Shown piece after piece: positions 25,267 through 34,821 of a stretch of 64,000 nucleotides of DNA (its first letter is position 1; each line of letters starts with the position of its first letter). The translations under genes were made by a program, and so were the position numbers. This DNA is from Paracoccus onubensis (GTDB taxonomy: Bacteria > Pseudomonadota > Alphaproteobacteria > Rhodobacterales > Rhodobacteraceae): NCBI RefSeq assembly GCF_003591515.1, contig NZ_QZCG01000016.1:1-64000 (forward strand), in the 5' to 3' direction. The notes beneath the pieces were generated by a model. That model did not search any database. It had not been told where the DNA came from and saw nothing but the letters and a program-made list of their open reading frames with translations.

Positions 25267-28200
25267 TCAGACGAAGGTAAACCCGTCATCTTCGATCCTC
25301 GTGAAATCCACTGCCGCGATCTCAAATGCCAGGTTCTGATCGGCACTGACGACCATTTCATCAAAAACCATACCCGGGTCGGCATAAATGCTTTCATCGG
25401 CAGGCTTCAAAAGAATTTCGTCGACCAGAACATCATCGTCAAAGAATGACAGATGCAGATTGCCCGAACCGCTGACAGAGTCCAGTTCCAGCGTCACGTC
25501 CAGCGCATCGGTCAAACGCCCACCATCCTCCATCGAGAAACGAACCGCTTCATGCTTGTCCAGCCGTTTTGCATCGCTGCCGAACGGTCTGTCCATGAAG
25601 GGGGAATAGACGCTCAAACCGTCACCTGCGAAGTTGAGCAGGTTGAAATGTCCCCGACCCTCTGCCGAAACGGTGATATCCGATCCCGCGATCTTCAGTT
25701 CGGATGACAGGACCGGCACGGTATCGGTGGAAACCTTCTCGCCGTCCTCCGAATAAGTCACCCGATTGAACAGCAGCCGCGAATCGTCGAACTCGGCACG
25801 GGTCGACACCAGCTGCCGCTCCGGATCCAGCGTCAGGCCGATCAGCAGCGGATCGTGATCGGATACTGCATAGGGATCCTCGCGATAGAAAGACGGGTTG
25901 TTATATTCCGAGGAATAGGAGAACAGGTCCGGCTCGTCGGCATTGATATGCCATTCGGCGACTTCGGTCACCTTGTCCAGCAATCCCTCGCTGGCCATGC
26001 CATAATCCAGAGTGCCGCGTTGACCATCGAAGACATAGCTATAGGCGTCTGTGCCCAGACGACTGCCCGCCAGATCGGTCAGCCCGTTTTCTTCCAGCAT
26101 CTGCACCGGATCTTCTGCGGCATAGGAATTCAGATCACCAAGGATCAGCAGATTTTCCAGGCTCTCCGCACCGGTGGGATTACCCAAGAGCCACTCGGAA
26201 AGTTCCGCGGCGGCTTCGGTCCGGACACCATTCCAGAAACCCTGTCCGTTGCCCTGATCGAAATTCGGATCATCGCGCAGCGCCTCGATCAATGCGGGAT
26301 CGGCGCCGGCAGCCTCGGCCGCGTCCATCAGGCCCTGCAACCCGCTGTCTCCCTTAGATTTGAAATGATTGGCTACCGCAGTGATTTCGGCACCGCCCTC
26401 TGTCTCGAATGTCGCGGCGATCGAGGGGCGGTTGCGGTCGTAATCGTCCAATTGCTCGCCGGTCGTTTCTTCGATCCGTTCGGCGATTGCAGTGGTCGCC
26501 GCCGATGTGTGCTCGGTATATTCCAGAACTGCCGAGCCCGTCAGCGTAACCTGATCGGCACGATAGATGATGCCCGTGGTAATTGCATCCGTGCCCACGA
26601 AATCCATCCCCGGATCAACGAAAGCATAGGTCCCGGGCGCGGTCGCACCATTCAGGGCATCGACCAGAGCCGCGATGGCGCTGCCTTCGCCGAAACCATT
26701 ATTCTCGATCTCCTGCAGCGCGATGATCTCGGCATCCATCCCGGTGATCGCGGCAACCAGCTTGTCGGTCTGCCGTGCCAGATCCTCGGCCGTGGTCGCG
26801 CCGCGCGGGTCCAGATCACCATCCGGACCGGTCCCCCGTCCGGACGCGCCCAGCGTGGTGAAATAGTTCAGCACATTGAAACTGGCGACCTGCAGATCGC
26901 CCCCGACATCAGGGGCATTGTCGGGCCGTTCTCCGGTGCCTTCGATGACCTCCAGGGGAGCATCGACCTGCACGCGGTAGCCGCCATAACGTTCGTCCAT
27001 GATGCCGGTAATACCGGAAAGCTGCGTGCCAAGCCGCAGGGTCGGCCCTTCGGCGGTCAGCGGATCACCCGCTTCCAAAGGCGTACCATCGCCTGAATCG
27101 ATCATCGTCACCCGATCCGGGTTCTGCCCGGTCGAGCCGTCATCGATGGTCAGGCGCGCAGCGGCATTCCGCGCCGCCAGCGCGTCGATCTCGGCTGCCT
27201 GTGTCTGAGCGTCATAGATCTGCGTCGGCTGGATCAGGTTGCCCTCGGCCACCTGGATCTCGCCATAACGGTCCAGGTCAAAATTCGTCACCACCGTCAG
27301 CGGTTCCTCCGACCCGGTCAGCAACTGGACCCGCATACCTTCATAAGCCTCGAAACCATCGCGCATGCCAAGCGTGATCTGCGTCACCGAAGGCAGAGCG
27401 GCGCCGGTTTCAAGCACCTGCAGGTCGCGGATATCCTCCAGCTGGGTCAGTTCGCCATATTCCGAGACATTCCCGGTCAGGCGCAGCTTGTCCCCGACCG
27501 ACACGGAACCGCCGGAATAGACATAAAGCCCCTCGGACGTCGCCGCATCCCCGTCCTGATCGGCATCCTCCTCCTGCAGGTAGTAACCGACCTGTCGGCC
27601 CGAACCGTCGGTAATAATTCCCGTTACGACCGCTTCAACCGTGACCTCCTGCCCGGTCATGTCAGAGTGATCACCGCCGCCCTGAACTGCCGAAATCAAT
27701 GTTACCGCTGCATCGTCGTCTGTTATCGCGACAGTCAGGTCACTCAGGGTGATCCCGTCATAATCGGGATCGCTGCTCACGACCTCGAAGCCGAGCATAC
27801 CGGTATGCGTCGTGTCTTCGTCCAATTCGTCATTCACCGCCCGCAACATGATCCCCACCGGGTCGGCGCCATTGAGAACCGCTGTAACCGAAGCGCCGAA
27901 ACTGATCCCGTCAAGACTGATCTCGCTTTGACCGTCCGGGGCCGTGATCGTGATTTCCACCGGTGCGGCGGGCACAGTCGCCAGTTCCAGCGTAAAGCTG
28001 TCGGTGGTCATGCCCGTTTCGGATACGGCCAGTCCGTCGCCGGCCCGGGCGATGACGGCGGGCGTAGCCTCGCCGCCCGATGTGCCGATGATGCGGAAGT
28101 CATCGACGGCGAAATCCTCGTCTCCGGCATCAACACTGGCGGTAAACCGCAGATCAAGCACCAGGCCGCTGCCCGTGATCGCGGCAGAGAATTCCTGGAA

Positions 28201-28728
28201 TGCGTTGCCGAGAGCAGCGCCATCGCCGCCGCCATCCAGATCGGTATCCTGCCGGAAATTGCCGTTATAGCTGTCCGAACTGAAATCCGCGCCGGCAAAG
28301 GCCAGCAAGGTCTGCCACGCGCCACCGTCGATCCGCGCCTCGATGCGCAGGTAATCCTCGGCGTCGATATCGCCGGGATCATCAAAATATTCCGCAAAGC
28401 TGCCCTGGAATGTCAGGCTCGACAGCCCTGTTATATCAATGCCGTTCCATTCCGCACTGATCGAAGGCGACGCGCCCTCGCCGTCCAGATCTTGCCCGGT
28501 CAGATAGCCGCCATCCTCCCCTTCATAGGACTTCAGCCCGGATGGCGTCGTATCCGAGCCGAAATCATCCGGATCATTGCCTGCGATGCCGAAGTAATCG
28601 CCACTGCCGTCCGAAAAGAAGTCGGTTGACGTCGAAAATCCCGCGGCGGCGTCGAAACGCTCGTCCAGCGCGGCAACTTCGGTCGAGGCCGTATCCGCCT
28701 TACCATCCTGCCATAGTTTCGATGCCAT
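25267..28728 (-). CDS. Large extracellular nuclease, ExeM/NucH type
   Basis: An 1153-residue acidic protein. The N-terminal about 230 residues form a beta-sandwich-like repeat (SAEWNGIDITGLSSLTFQGS, IDGGAWQTLLAFAGADFSSD). Then comes a Calx-beta-like segment (about 250-330), an OB/nucleic-acid-binding-like part (ISAVQGGGDHSDMTGQEVTV), and the endonuclease/exonuclease/phosphatase domain from about 620 to 985. That domain shows QVASFNVLNYFTTLGASGRG, EIIALQEIENNG, NHFKSKG, ILGDLNSYAAEDP and YAVSDHDPLLIGL. The C-terminal about 150 residues are beta-rich and end in FTFV, consistent with a type I secretion signal. There is no Sec signal. Family members degrade extracellular DNA, for phosphate supply or biofilm turnover. 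No secretion genes are adjacent. Confidence 0.88.
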   Translation of the reverse strand: MASKLWQDGKADTASTEVAALDERFDAAAGFSTSTDFFSDGSGDYFGIAGNDPDDFGSDTTPSGLKSYEGEDGGYLTGQDLDGEGASPSISAEWNGIDITGLSSLTFQGSFAEYFDDPGDIDAEDYLRIEARIDGGAWQTLLAFAGADFSSDSYNGNFRQDTDLDGGGDGAALGNAFQEFSAAITGSGLVLDLRFTASVDAGDEDFAVDDFRIIGTSGGEATPAVIARAGDGLAVSETGMTTDSFTLELATVPAAPVEITITAPDGQSEISLDGISFGASVTAVLNGADPVGIMLRAVNDELDEDTTHTGMLGFEVVSSDPDYDGITLSDLTVAITDDDAAVTLISAVQGGGDHSDMTGQEVTVEAVVTGIITDGSGRQVGYYLQEEDADQDGDAATSEGLYVYSGGSVSVGDKLRLTGNVSEYGELTQLEDIRDLQVLETGAALPSVTQITLGMRDGFEAYEGMRVQLLTGSEEPLTVVTNFDLDRYGEIQVAEGNLIQPTQIYDAQTQAAEIDALAARNAAARLTIDDGSTGQNPDRVTMIDSGDGTPLEAGDPLTAEGPTLRLGTQLSGITGIMDERYGGYRVQVDAPLEVIEGTGERPDNAPDVGGDLQVASFNVLNYFTTLGASGRGTGPDGDLDPRGATTAEDLARQTDKLVAAITGMDAEIIALQEIENNGFGEGSAIAALVDALNGATAPGTYAFVDPGMDFVGTDAITTGIIYRADQVTLTGSAVLEYTEHTSAATTAIAERIEETTGEQLDDYDRNRPSIAATFETEGGAEITAVANHFKSKGDSGLQGLMDAAEAAGADPALIEALRDDPNFDQGNGQGFWNGVRTEAAAELSEWLLGNPTGAESLENLLILGDLNSYAAEDPVQMLEENGLTDLAGSRLGTDAYSYVFDGQRGTLDYGMASEGLLDKVTEVAEWHINADEPDLFSYSSEYNNPSFYREDPYAVSDHDPLLIGLTLDPERQLVSTRAEFDDSRLLFNRVTYSEDGEKVSTDTVPVLSSELKIAGSDITVSAEGRGHFNLLNFAGDGLSVYSPFMDRPFGSDAKRLDKHEAVRFSMEDGGRLTDALDVTLELDSVSGSGNLHLSFFDDDVLVDEILLKPADESIYADPGMVFDEMVVSADQNLAFEIAAVDFTRIEDDGFTFV

Positions 28729-28836
28729 GAAACTCTCCTCCGTTGCAGTGGCTCACCGCCCTTGAACTGCAAAGCTAACCGTCTTACGCAACCACCATGT
28801 GACAGGGCGGCGGAAACCGTCATCGACACAGATTTT

Positions 28837-28873
28837 GCAAACGCCCACCCAGAAGAACTGGGCGGGCGTTTGC
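28837..28873 (-). terminator. Strong hairpin after the lactate-permease unit
   Basis: The arms GCAAACGCCC and GGGCGTTTGC, extended inward by CCCAG/CTGGG with one mismatch pair, enclose the loop AAGAA. The hairpin lies about 70 bases beyond the stop of the 56-residue peptide and before the nuclease gene. The TTT inside the distal arm could serve as a short U-tract, but no long T-run follows, so termination is likely but not certain. Confidence 0.5.
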
Positions 28874-28942
28874 AGGAAGCGGAAACTCCTGCCACGGGCT
28901 GCAAACATCGGGCAGCATCCGAATCTGGCTACCTTTAGCCCT

Positions 28943-29113
28943 TCATCTCGCCATGAATCGCAGGATCGGGGTTGTCAGCATGCTGGCTGTGAACAGCAGA
29001 AAGCCTGCCGCAGCCAATATCGCCACATTATGCATCAGCCCGACATAAAGAAGCGGAACTGCGATGATCGCGACGATCCCCGCGATAACCTGGCATATGA
29101 TTGATTTCGACAT
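28943..29113 (-). CDS. Small two-helix membrane peptide (56 residues)
   Basis: The frame starts at ATG 29113 after GGAGAAACAG and ends at TGA 28943-28945. The peptide has two hydrophobic stretches (ICQVIAGIVAIIAVPLLYVG and VAILAAAGFLLFTASMLTT) with a basic end RFMAR. It begins 12 bases after the stop of the lactate-permease-like gene, so it is cotranscribed. It may be a small accessory subunit of that transporter. No family recognised, but start signal, spacing and composition support a real gene. Confidence 0.6.
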   Translation of the reverse strand: MSKSIICQVIAGIVAIIAVPLLYVGLMHNVAILAAAGFLLFTASMLTTPILRFMAR

Positions 29114-29124
29114 CCTGTTTCTCC

Positions 29125-30759
29125 TTATGCAACGAGAAAGACAACGGCGCCGATAAGCAGCGCCACGATGGTGAACAGCGGAATCGTTACGCGAAGCACC
29201 TCACCCTCCCGGCCAAGGATTCCCGCAGTCGTCGTTCCCAATAAAACATTGCCCGGTGCGATCATGTTGCCCGCAGCACCTCCGGCGGTCTGAGCGCCAA
29301 GGATAGCCGGTTTCAGCAGGCCCGTGGCATCGGCAGTTGAGCTTTGGAACGTGCCGAACAGCAGGTTGGAGGCAAGGTTGGACGTGGTCATGAACGCCCC
29401 CAGCCCTCCAACCACCGGAGCCAGGAAACCATAGGCGGGTCCGGTGGCGGCCGCAGCCCCATGCGCCAGAACCTCGATGGCGCCCGAGCCGGCCATCACG
29501 TTCGACATGGCAATCAGTGCGATGACGGCAATTGTCGACGGGATCGATTTGTCCACCGTATTACGCACTATCCGGCCAAACGAGCCTTGTTTCATGACGC
29601 CGATGCGGCGAAAGGCGACATAACCGATCAGTGCGGATGCCAGCAGGAACGACCCCGCATGCGTGAAAGGAGCCATCGAGACCGATGTCGCATCCCTGAC
29701 AAATCCCAGATCCGTCACCGTTTCCGGGAAATCCACGCCAAATGCAAAGGCGCTCAGCGAGTTCTTCAGCGGAGAGACCAGCAGAATGGCGAAAGTGATC
29801 AGAACCAAGGCGTAATAGGGAATGAACGCCTGATTCAATGTCAGGGCGCGGGGCGAAGCGATTGCCGCCGCATCTTGCGGATCGGAGCCTGTTCCGCCAC
29901 CGTCATGCCCCGTCCCCTCGCGGGCTTCTTTGGTGAAGACGCTACTGGTGCGGGGTTTCTCTGCACGATAGCGCGGCAGACGCGCCAGAACGAACAGGGC
30001 CGCGAAAGCCACGCTGGACGCAACAAAGCCATTCAGGACATCGTTCCATTGCGACAGCGCCAATGTCAGCCCGCCCTGAATCGCGGACATGACCACGATA
30101 ATCGGCAAACCGTGCCAGACCCCGCGCGCGCGATCGTAAAGCCAGCAGACAAGGATGCCGCCAAGCGCGTTCAGGATCCAGATGAAAGCAGCGGCATAAA
30201 GGGCGGTTTGCGCCGCCAGCAGCGGCTCCATCGCCGTGACTTCCTTGAGTCCCAGCCAGGCGACGCCCAGCGTGCCGAACGTGTTGTTCCACGCATGACC
30301 GATCAGCGGAATGATGACCGCATAAAGCGGGCGCACGCCGATGCCCACCAGCAGAGGCGCGCAGACAGCGATAGGCACGCCAAATCCCGTGACACCTTGC
30401 AGGAACGACGCAAAGGCCCAGCCGAAAGCCATCACCTGCACCAGTGGATCGGGAAGAACATCGGCAATCCCGTGGCGCAATCGTTCGAAGGCTCCGCCCT
30501 CGTCGCTGACCTCGTAAATCAGGATCGATGCCCAGACGACATAAAGCACGGTGATCGCGCTCCACACGCCCTTGACGCTTTCAAAGCCGATGGTTTCCGC
30601 AGAAGCCCCGAAATAGAACCAGGCCATCCCGACCGCGATCAGCCAGGAGACCGGGCCTGCCTCGGCCGCTCCCCATCTGCCGGCAAGCATCAGGACAAGC
30701 AGGATCAACAGCGGCAGTGCCGCTGTTAACCAGCTGATTATGGTAACTGGTAGTTCCAT
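29125..30759 (-). CDS. L-lactate permease family transporter (LctP type)
   Basis: A polytopic membrane protein of about 544 residues with some 12-14 helices. LctP marks visible are SFLQGVTGFGVPIAVCAPLL, IIPLIGHAWNNTFGTLGVAW, and near the C-terminus GGLGAFMTTSNLASNLLFG and LGAQTAGGAAGNMIAPGNVL. ATG 30759 has GGAGGAAAT directly upstream; earlier in-frame starts up to 30894 lack a site and would add a non-conserved tail. It imports lactate or glycolate-like acids with protons. Downstream of a gamma-glutamyltransferase gene in the same direction, it may instead carry an amino-acid-derived acid. Confidence 0.88.
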   Translation of the reverse strand: MELPVTIISWLTAALPLLILLVLMLAGRWGAAEAGPVSWLIAVGMAWFYFGASAETIGFESVKGVWSAITVLYVVWASILIYEVSDEGGAFERLRHGIADVLPDPLVQVMAFGWAFASFLQGVTGFGVPIAVCAPLLVGIGVRPLYAVIIPLIGHAWNNTFGTLGVAWLGLKEVTAMEPLLAAQTALYAAAFIWILNALGGILVCWLYDRARGVWHGLPIIVVMSAIQGGLTLALSQWNDVLNGFVASSVAFAALFVLARLPRYRAEKPRTSSVFTKEAREGTGHDGGGTGSDPQDAAAIASPRALTLNQAFIPYYALVLITFAILLVSPLKNSLSAFAFGVDFPETVTDLGFVRDATSVSMAPFTHAGSFLLASALIGYVAFRRIGVMKQGSFGRIVRNTVDKSIPSTIAVIALIAMSNVMAGSGAIEVLAHGAAAATGPAYGFLAPVVGGLGAFMTTSNLASNLLFGTFQSSTADATGLLKPAILGAQTAGGAAGNMIAPGNVLLGTTTAGILGREGEVLRVTIPLFTIVALLIGAVVFLVA

Positions 30760-30796
30760 GATTTCCTCCCATTTTTTGACGCCTCCTCCTTTGGCG

Positions 30797-32395
30797 TCAC
30801 CAGCCCGCTGCGATCCCCTCTCCGCGCGGGTCTGCTGCGCCCGACAGAACGCCATTATCCGGGTCGATCCTGATTGCGGCGGCATGACCGACAAGATCGC
30901 TCCAGGGTTCGATGACCTCCACCGGATGGCCCAGTTGCCCCAGCGAGGCGGTGACGGAATCGCCGAACTGCGCCTCCACGCGGAGATTCCGGGTGTCTTC
31001 GCCCCAGGTCCGGCCGTAAAGCCAGCGGGGGCTGTCTATCGCGACCTGAACATCATCGCCGAAATCGACAAAGCGGGTGGCCACGGCCGTACTGGTCTGC
31101 GGCTGCCCTTCGCCCCCCATCGTGCCATAGACCAGCAGCGGCTTGCCCTCGCGGAACATCATGCCGGGCATCAATGTATGGAAACAGCGTTTACCAGCCT
31201 CCAACCGGTTCACATGCCCTTCGTCCAGCGAAAAGAACGAGCCGCGATTCTGGAGCAGAACACCGGAATCGCCCGCGACGAGGCCAGAGCCGAATTCGTG
31301 ATAAAGGCTCTGGATGATCGAAACCGCGTTTCCGTCGCCATCCACTACCACCGTTGCCGTTGTGTCCTGTCCCATCGGTACCGGCTGCGCCGGATGCGCC
31401 GAATTCATGTTGATCCGGCTGGCCAGCTCGGCTGCGTATTCCTTTGACAACAAGTCGGCAAGCGGGATCTCCGCATGTTCGGGATCGGTCAGGTAACGGT
31501 CGCGATCGACAAAGGCGAGCTTGGTCGCCTCGACCACCAGATGGACATAAGCGGCGGGATCGGATTTCAGTGCCGCCACATCGAAATTTTCAAGGATATT
31601 CAGGATCATCAAATGGGCGAAGCCCTGGCTGTTCGGCGGGTGCTGAAAACAGCTGTAGCCGCGGTAATCGACCCCGACCGGATCATCCCAGCTACCGCGA
31701 TGCCCCTTGAGATCCTCTGCCTGCCAGTATCCTCCCGCCGCATCCAGAGACCGGATGATTTCTTCGGCAACCGCCCCTTCGTAGAAACCTTTGCGTCCCT
31801 GGCGGGCGACGGCCTCCATCGTTTCGGCAAGGGCGGGAAAACGCATGATCTCACCGGTTTTGGGCGCGCGCCCTTCGGGCATGAATATGCGCGCGGTCGT
31901 CTTGTGCTTCGACAGGACATCAGCTGTCATTGTGGTGAAAGCAGCCTGCCCGGCGGAAACCGGATATCCGTCGCGGGCATAGGCGATTGCCCCCGCAAGA
32001 TTATCCGCAAGGCTGAGTCTGCCAAAACGCTCATGCGCCATGCACCAGCTGTCGACAGCTCCCGGCACAGTCACTGCCGACATGGCTCCGCGCGATGGAA
32101 TCACCTCATGCCCCCCCTTGCGGTAAAGCTCGCAGGTTGCGGCGGCAGCGGAACGACCCGATCCGTTCAGAGCGTGCAAGGCATCGGTTCCGGCATCGTA
32201 GATCAGCCAGAAGGCGTCGCCGCCCATGCCCGTCATATGCGGATAAACCACGCCAAGCGTCGCGTTCACCGCAATTGCCGCATCAACCGCCGAACCGCCA
32301 TTCTGCAGCACTGAAAGCCCTGCAAGAGATGCCAGGTAATGAGGCGAGGAAACCATTCCTCGCGTTGCCATTGTCGTGGGGCGTGACGTTTTCAA
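30797..32395 (-). CDS. Gamma-glutamyltransferase family protein
   Basis: A 532-residue N-terminal nucleophile hydrolase. Family blocks seen are VLQNGGSAVDAAIAVNATLG, THMTGMGGDAFWLIY-like (PHMTGMGGDAFW) and LNGSGRSAAAA. The self-cleavage/catalytic Thr is at about residue 345 in MGQDTTATVVVD, where many Ggt proteins have GTTHFS. The later YGTMGGEGQPQ is also conserved. There is no signal peptide, so a cytoplasmic enzyme is likely, in contrast with periplasmic Ggt. The TTA instead of TTH suggests an amidase or cephalosporin-acylase-like subgroup. It lies just upstream of the LctP-type permease and close to a divergently or separately transcribed GntR gene. Confidence 0.85.
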   Translation of the reverse strand: MKTSRPTTMATRGMVSSPHYLASLAGLSVLQNGGSAVDAAIAVNATLGVVYPHMTGMGGDAFWLIYDAGTDALHALNGSGRSAAAATCELYRKGGHEVIPSRGAMSAVTVPGAVDSWCMAHERFGRLSLADNLAGAIAYARDGYPVSAGQAAFTTMTADVLSKHKTTARIFMPEGRAPKTGEIMRFPALAETMEAVARQGRKGFYEGAVAEEIIRSLDAAGGYWQAEDLKGHRGSWDDPVGVDYRGYSCFQHPPNSQGFAHLMILNILENFDVAALKSDPAAYVHLVVEATKLAFVDRDRYLTDPEHAEIPLADLLSKEYAAELASRINMNSAHPAQPVPMGQDTTATVVVDGDGNAVSIIQSLYHEFGSGLVAGDSGVLLQNRGSFFSLDEGHVNRLEAGKRCFHTLMPGMMFREGKPLLVYGTMGGEGQPQTSTAVATRFVDFGDDVQVAIDSPRWLYGRTWGEDTRNLRVEAQFGDSVTASLGQLGHPVEVIEPWSDLVGHAAAIRIDPDNGVLSGAADPRGEGIAAGW

Positions 32396-32668
32396 AGCTT
32401 TTCCCCTCCCTCTGTGGAATAACAGATACCATAACTGACATGGCAGTTATGACAAGAAAAACTATGCGCCCTATTTGCGCATCATATGAAATTCCCATAA
32501 ATTGAGATGATTTTATTTTTAATTTCAATGCAATGCATGTCAGATCGAAATTCACCAACCACAAGACGGGTACGCAGCCCTTGGGCGAAAAACGAAAAGT
32601 TCGGGGGGCTTTATTTCACTGATTCCCTGAAGCGTGAACGGTCTGTCCGGCCCCGGAAAACTGCTGAT

Positions 32669-33436
32669 TCAGCTGCGCTTCATAATCGCGCGCAGGGTCT
32701 GATAGGTATATTCCTCGACATAGTCGATCAGTCGGTCCAAAGCCTTGCGGGCAGTGCGTTCGTCATTTGCCGCAATGGCCTTTGCGATAGCTGCATGTAA
32801 CCGGCAAACCTTGGTCAGATCGCCGAATTGCTGAAAATTCAGAAACCAGAATCGCCGTGTCTGCGCCTGTAGCGGTCCCATGGCATCCGCTGCGTAAATA
32901 TTATCCGCGGAACTTGCGACAAGCGTATTGAACTCCCGGTCCGCGGCGATGAACAGTGCCTCGCTGCTTTCAGCGGCGGCTTTTTCGAACCGCAGTTGAA
33001 GATCCGAAAATGCCTTGCAGATTCCCGGATTGGCCAGTCTCGCGGTTCGGCCGACCAGAATACGCTCCAACTCCCGGCGCACCTCGATCAGTTTGAAGTG
33101 ATCATCGACGTCTATGGCCGAAATCACCGCACCCGAACGCGGATGGATCGTGATTGTCCGCTCCTGTGCGAGCCGCTTGAGCGCCTCGCGCACTGGCGTA
33201 CGACCAATGCCGAGTTCGGTGCTCAGGGATTTTTCCGAAACCCGCGTCCCCGGTGGCAGTTTGAGCGTCACGATCATTTCTTCAATCAGCCGGTAGGCGA
33301 AATTGGCCTGGGTTTCATTCGGGGCGGGGCCTTCCACCCGGCTTATGCCGCGTGATGCCGTAGCCCCGGCAAGAGCGTCGTTGCTGCCGGCAGCAGCTGA
33401 TTTTGCCGATTTTTCAATCTTCCTGCCTGATGTCAT
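32669..33436 (-). CDS. GntR-family transcriptional regulator (FCD type)
   Basis: A 255-residue repressor. A low-complexity N-terminal tail (about 40 residues) precedes the winged helix RLIEEMIVTLKLPPGTRVSE, with LGIGRTPVREALKRLAQERT as recognition region. The FCD domain follows, with FIAADREFNTLVASSADNIY and the late His in CRLHAAIAKAIAAND. ATG 33436 has GGAGG about 10 bases upstream. It reads in the same direction as the ggt and permease genes behind a 270-base gap and is probably their regulator. Confidence 0.85.
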   Translation of the reverse strand: MTSGRKIEKSAKSAAAGSNDALAGATASRGISRVEGPAPNETQANFAYRLIEEMIVTLKLPPGTRVSEKSLSTELGIGRTPVREALKRLAQERTITIHPRSGAVISAIDVDDHFKLIEVRRELERILVGRTARLANPGICKAFSDLQLRFEKAAAESSEALFIAADREFNTLVASSADNIYAADAMGPLQAQTRRFWFLNFQQFGDLTKVCRLHAAIAKAIAANDERTARKALDRLIDYVEEYTYQTLRAIMKRS

Positions 33437-33676
33437 CCGGCTGCTTCCTCCCCTGCCCAACGCGATCCCTTCTCTGTGTATTACCCGATCATTCGCCCGG
33501 CATGCTAATTTTCGCCCGGGACGGAGCCGGAGGATTCATCGAGAGCCATTCCCATCGCGGAGGACGTCGAATTGCCCATCTCGGCCAGGACCCGATGAAT
33601 ATGGTTGTTTACAACAATCCCGTGCCCTCGGCCCTCGCATTCCGATGTCAGAATGGCTCGACGGAATAAATGAAAG

Positions 33677-34378
33677 TCAGGCGACTGCAATGATCGAATA
33701 GTCTGGCGTACCGTTCCAAACGAGATCCCATGATGTGCCCGGGCGGACATTCTGGATTGCGCGGGGTTCGAAGCAAACCAGACAGTTTCCACCCGGCGCA
33801 GGCGCTCGCACAGATGGGTAAATCAGCCCACGCGAGCCCTCACGCCGCAGATGTTGAGCAAGGCTCTGACCCTCGGGATATCCGATGTCCGGATCCGCGT
33901 TGAGCGATGGGTGATGCGGTTCATCGGTGATGTCATCGAATACGCCGATGAAATCCGCCAACAACTCGACATAGCGGGCGCTATCCACGAATGACCCGGT
34001 GTAGCCAAGTTCCCGCGTACGGTGCCACGCGACTTCGCTGACAGAGACCATGACGTCCCAGGCGCAATACCAGGCGCCACGCTCTTCGGAATTGAAGCGG
34101 TTTCCGCCCGCTCGTGTATAGGTGAAGGCGGCATTGACATGTGTGTCGCCGTAGATGCGCAAGTCGCGACTCCGGCGGTGCCAGGCAAGCTCACGCGGGT
34201 CAAGATGAGGGTTTTTGCCCCGCTCAGCCAGAAGGCGACCGCTGGTCAGCCCCTCGATCTCCGCAAGGATTTCGAGTTCGCCATCGGTATCGACGAGCCC
34301 CCGGAGCACAGGTGGCTTGTGATAGGTGGCGGGCAAGAGACGAATAAGACCGCGATCGGAAATCTCGATTTGCCTCAT
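33677..34378 (-). CDS. RES-domain toxin (NAD+ phosphorylase type)
   Basis: A 233-residue protein with the RES fold named for its conserved Arg, Glu and Ser. AFTYTRAGGNRFNSEERGAW carries the Arg, Asn and Glu region, and SARYVELLADFIGVF and LRREGSRGLIYPSVRAPAPG carry the Tyr and Ser region. RES toxins of the Xre-RES or MbcTA type degrade NAD+. Its start lies within the stop of the antitoxin gene (ATGA overlap at 34375-34378). The total length is typical of RES proteins with an extra N-terminal part. Confidence 0.85.
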   Translation of the reverse strand: MRQIEISDRGLIRLLPATYHKPPVLRGLVDTDGELEILAEIEGLTSGRLLAERGKNPHLDPRELAWHRRSRDLRIYGDTHVNAAFTYTRAGGNRFNSEERGAWYCAWDVMVSVSEVAWHRTRELGYTGSFVDSARYVELLADFIGVFDDITDEPHHPSLNADPDIGYPEGQSLAQHLRREGSRGLIYPSVRAPAPGGNCLVCFEPRAIQNVRPGTSWDLVWNGTPDYSIIAVA

Positions 34379-34764
34379 GCGCCGCCACGCAAGGCATCGA
34401 GATAGGTCCGGACGGCAAGAATTTGGGGCAGACCGCCCTCGATTGCGGTGTCCAAAGGTCTGCTGCCGCCGAACAGGGGGCCAGCGTTCCGCCGCGTGAA
34501 CCAGCGTCTTGCAAGTGGTTCGGAAAAATAGAGTTCAAGCGACTTGTAGATGCCAATGACAGCGCTGAGGCGCAGCAGTTGATCTTTGGTCAACTCTCCT
34601 GCGAAATCAGGTTTTTTGGCACGCTTCCATGTGCTTTCCGACATATCCGCAAGACCCGCCGCCTCTTTCAGGCTGAGGGCCCAGGCATCGACAATGCGTG
34701 CATAGGCTTGCAGTGCAACCGCGTTGATCCGAGCGGGTTCGCGGGTTTTGGCGGCAATTTGCAT
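34375..34764 (-). CDS. Xre/MbcA/ParS-type antitoxin
   Basis: A 129-residue antitoxin to the RES protein. A helical Xre-like DNA-binding segment (ALSLKEAAGLADMSESTWKR) lies at about residues 28-50. The C-terminal toxin-binding domain (DUF2384) contains ARRWFTRRNAGPLFGGSRPL followed by PLDTAIEGGLPQILAVRTYL. GGAGATCGAG precedes the ATG. As in related systems it should repress its own promoter, and an inverted repeat at 34792-34821 could be the operator. Confidence 0.87.
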   Translation of the reverse strand: MQIAAKTREPARINAVALQAYARIVDAWALSLKEAAGLADMSESTWKRAKKPDFAGELTKDQLLRLSAVIGIYKSLELYFSEPLARRWFTRRNAGPLFGGSRPLDTAIEGGLPQILAVRTYLDALRGGA

Positions 34765-34791
34765 CTCGATCTCCTTTCAACCCAATATAGG

Positions 34792-34821
34792 CCATATGAT
34801 CCCAATGTAAAGTTCATATGG
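34792..34821. promoter_or_regulatory. Probable operator of the Xre-RES system
   Basis: The arms CCATATGA (34792-34799) and TCATATGG (34814-34821) form an 8-base perfect inverted repeat about 30-55 bases before the antitoxin start, overlapping where a promoter must lie. Each arm also contains the palindrome CATATG. Antitoxins of this class bind such repeats. Confidence 0.5.

Noticed and set aside
25855-27096. 413-codon plus-strand open frame opposite the ExeM-type nuclease
   Set aside because: Antisense shadow of a gene with clear endonuclease motifs; the translated sequence is repetitive in Ile, Gly and Arg without fold-like pattern.
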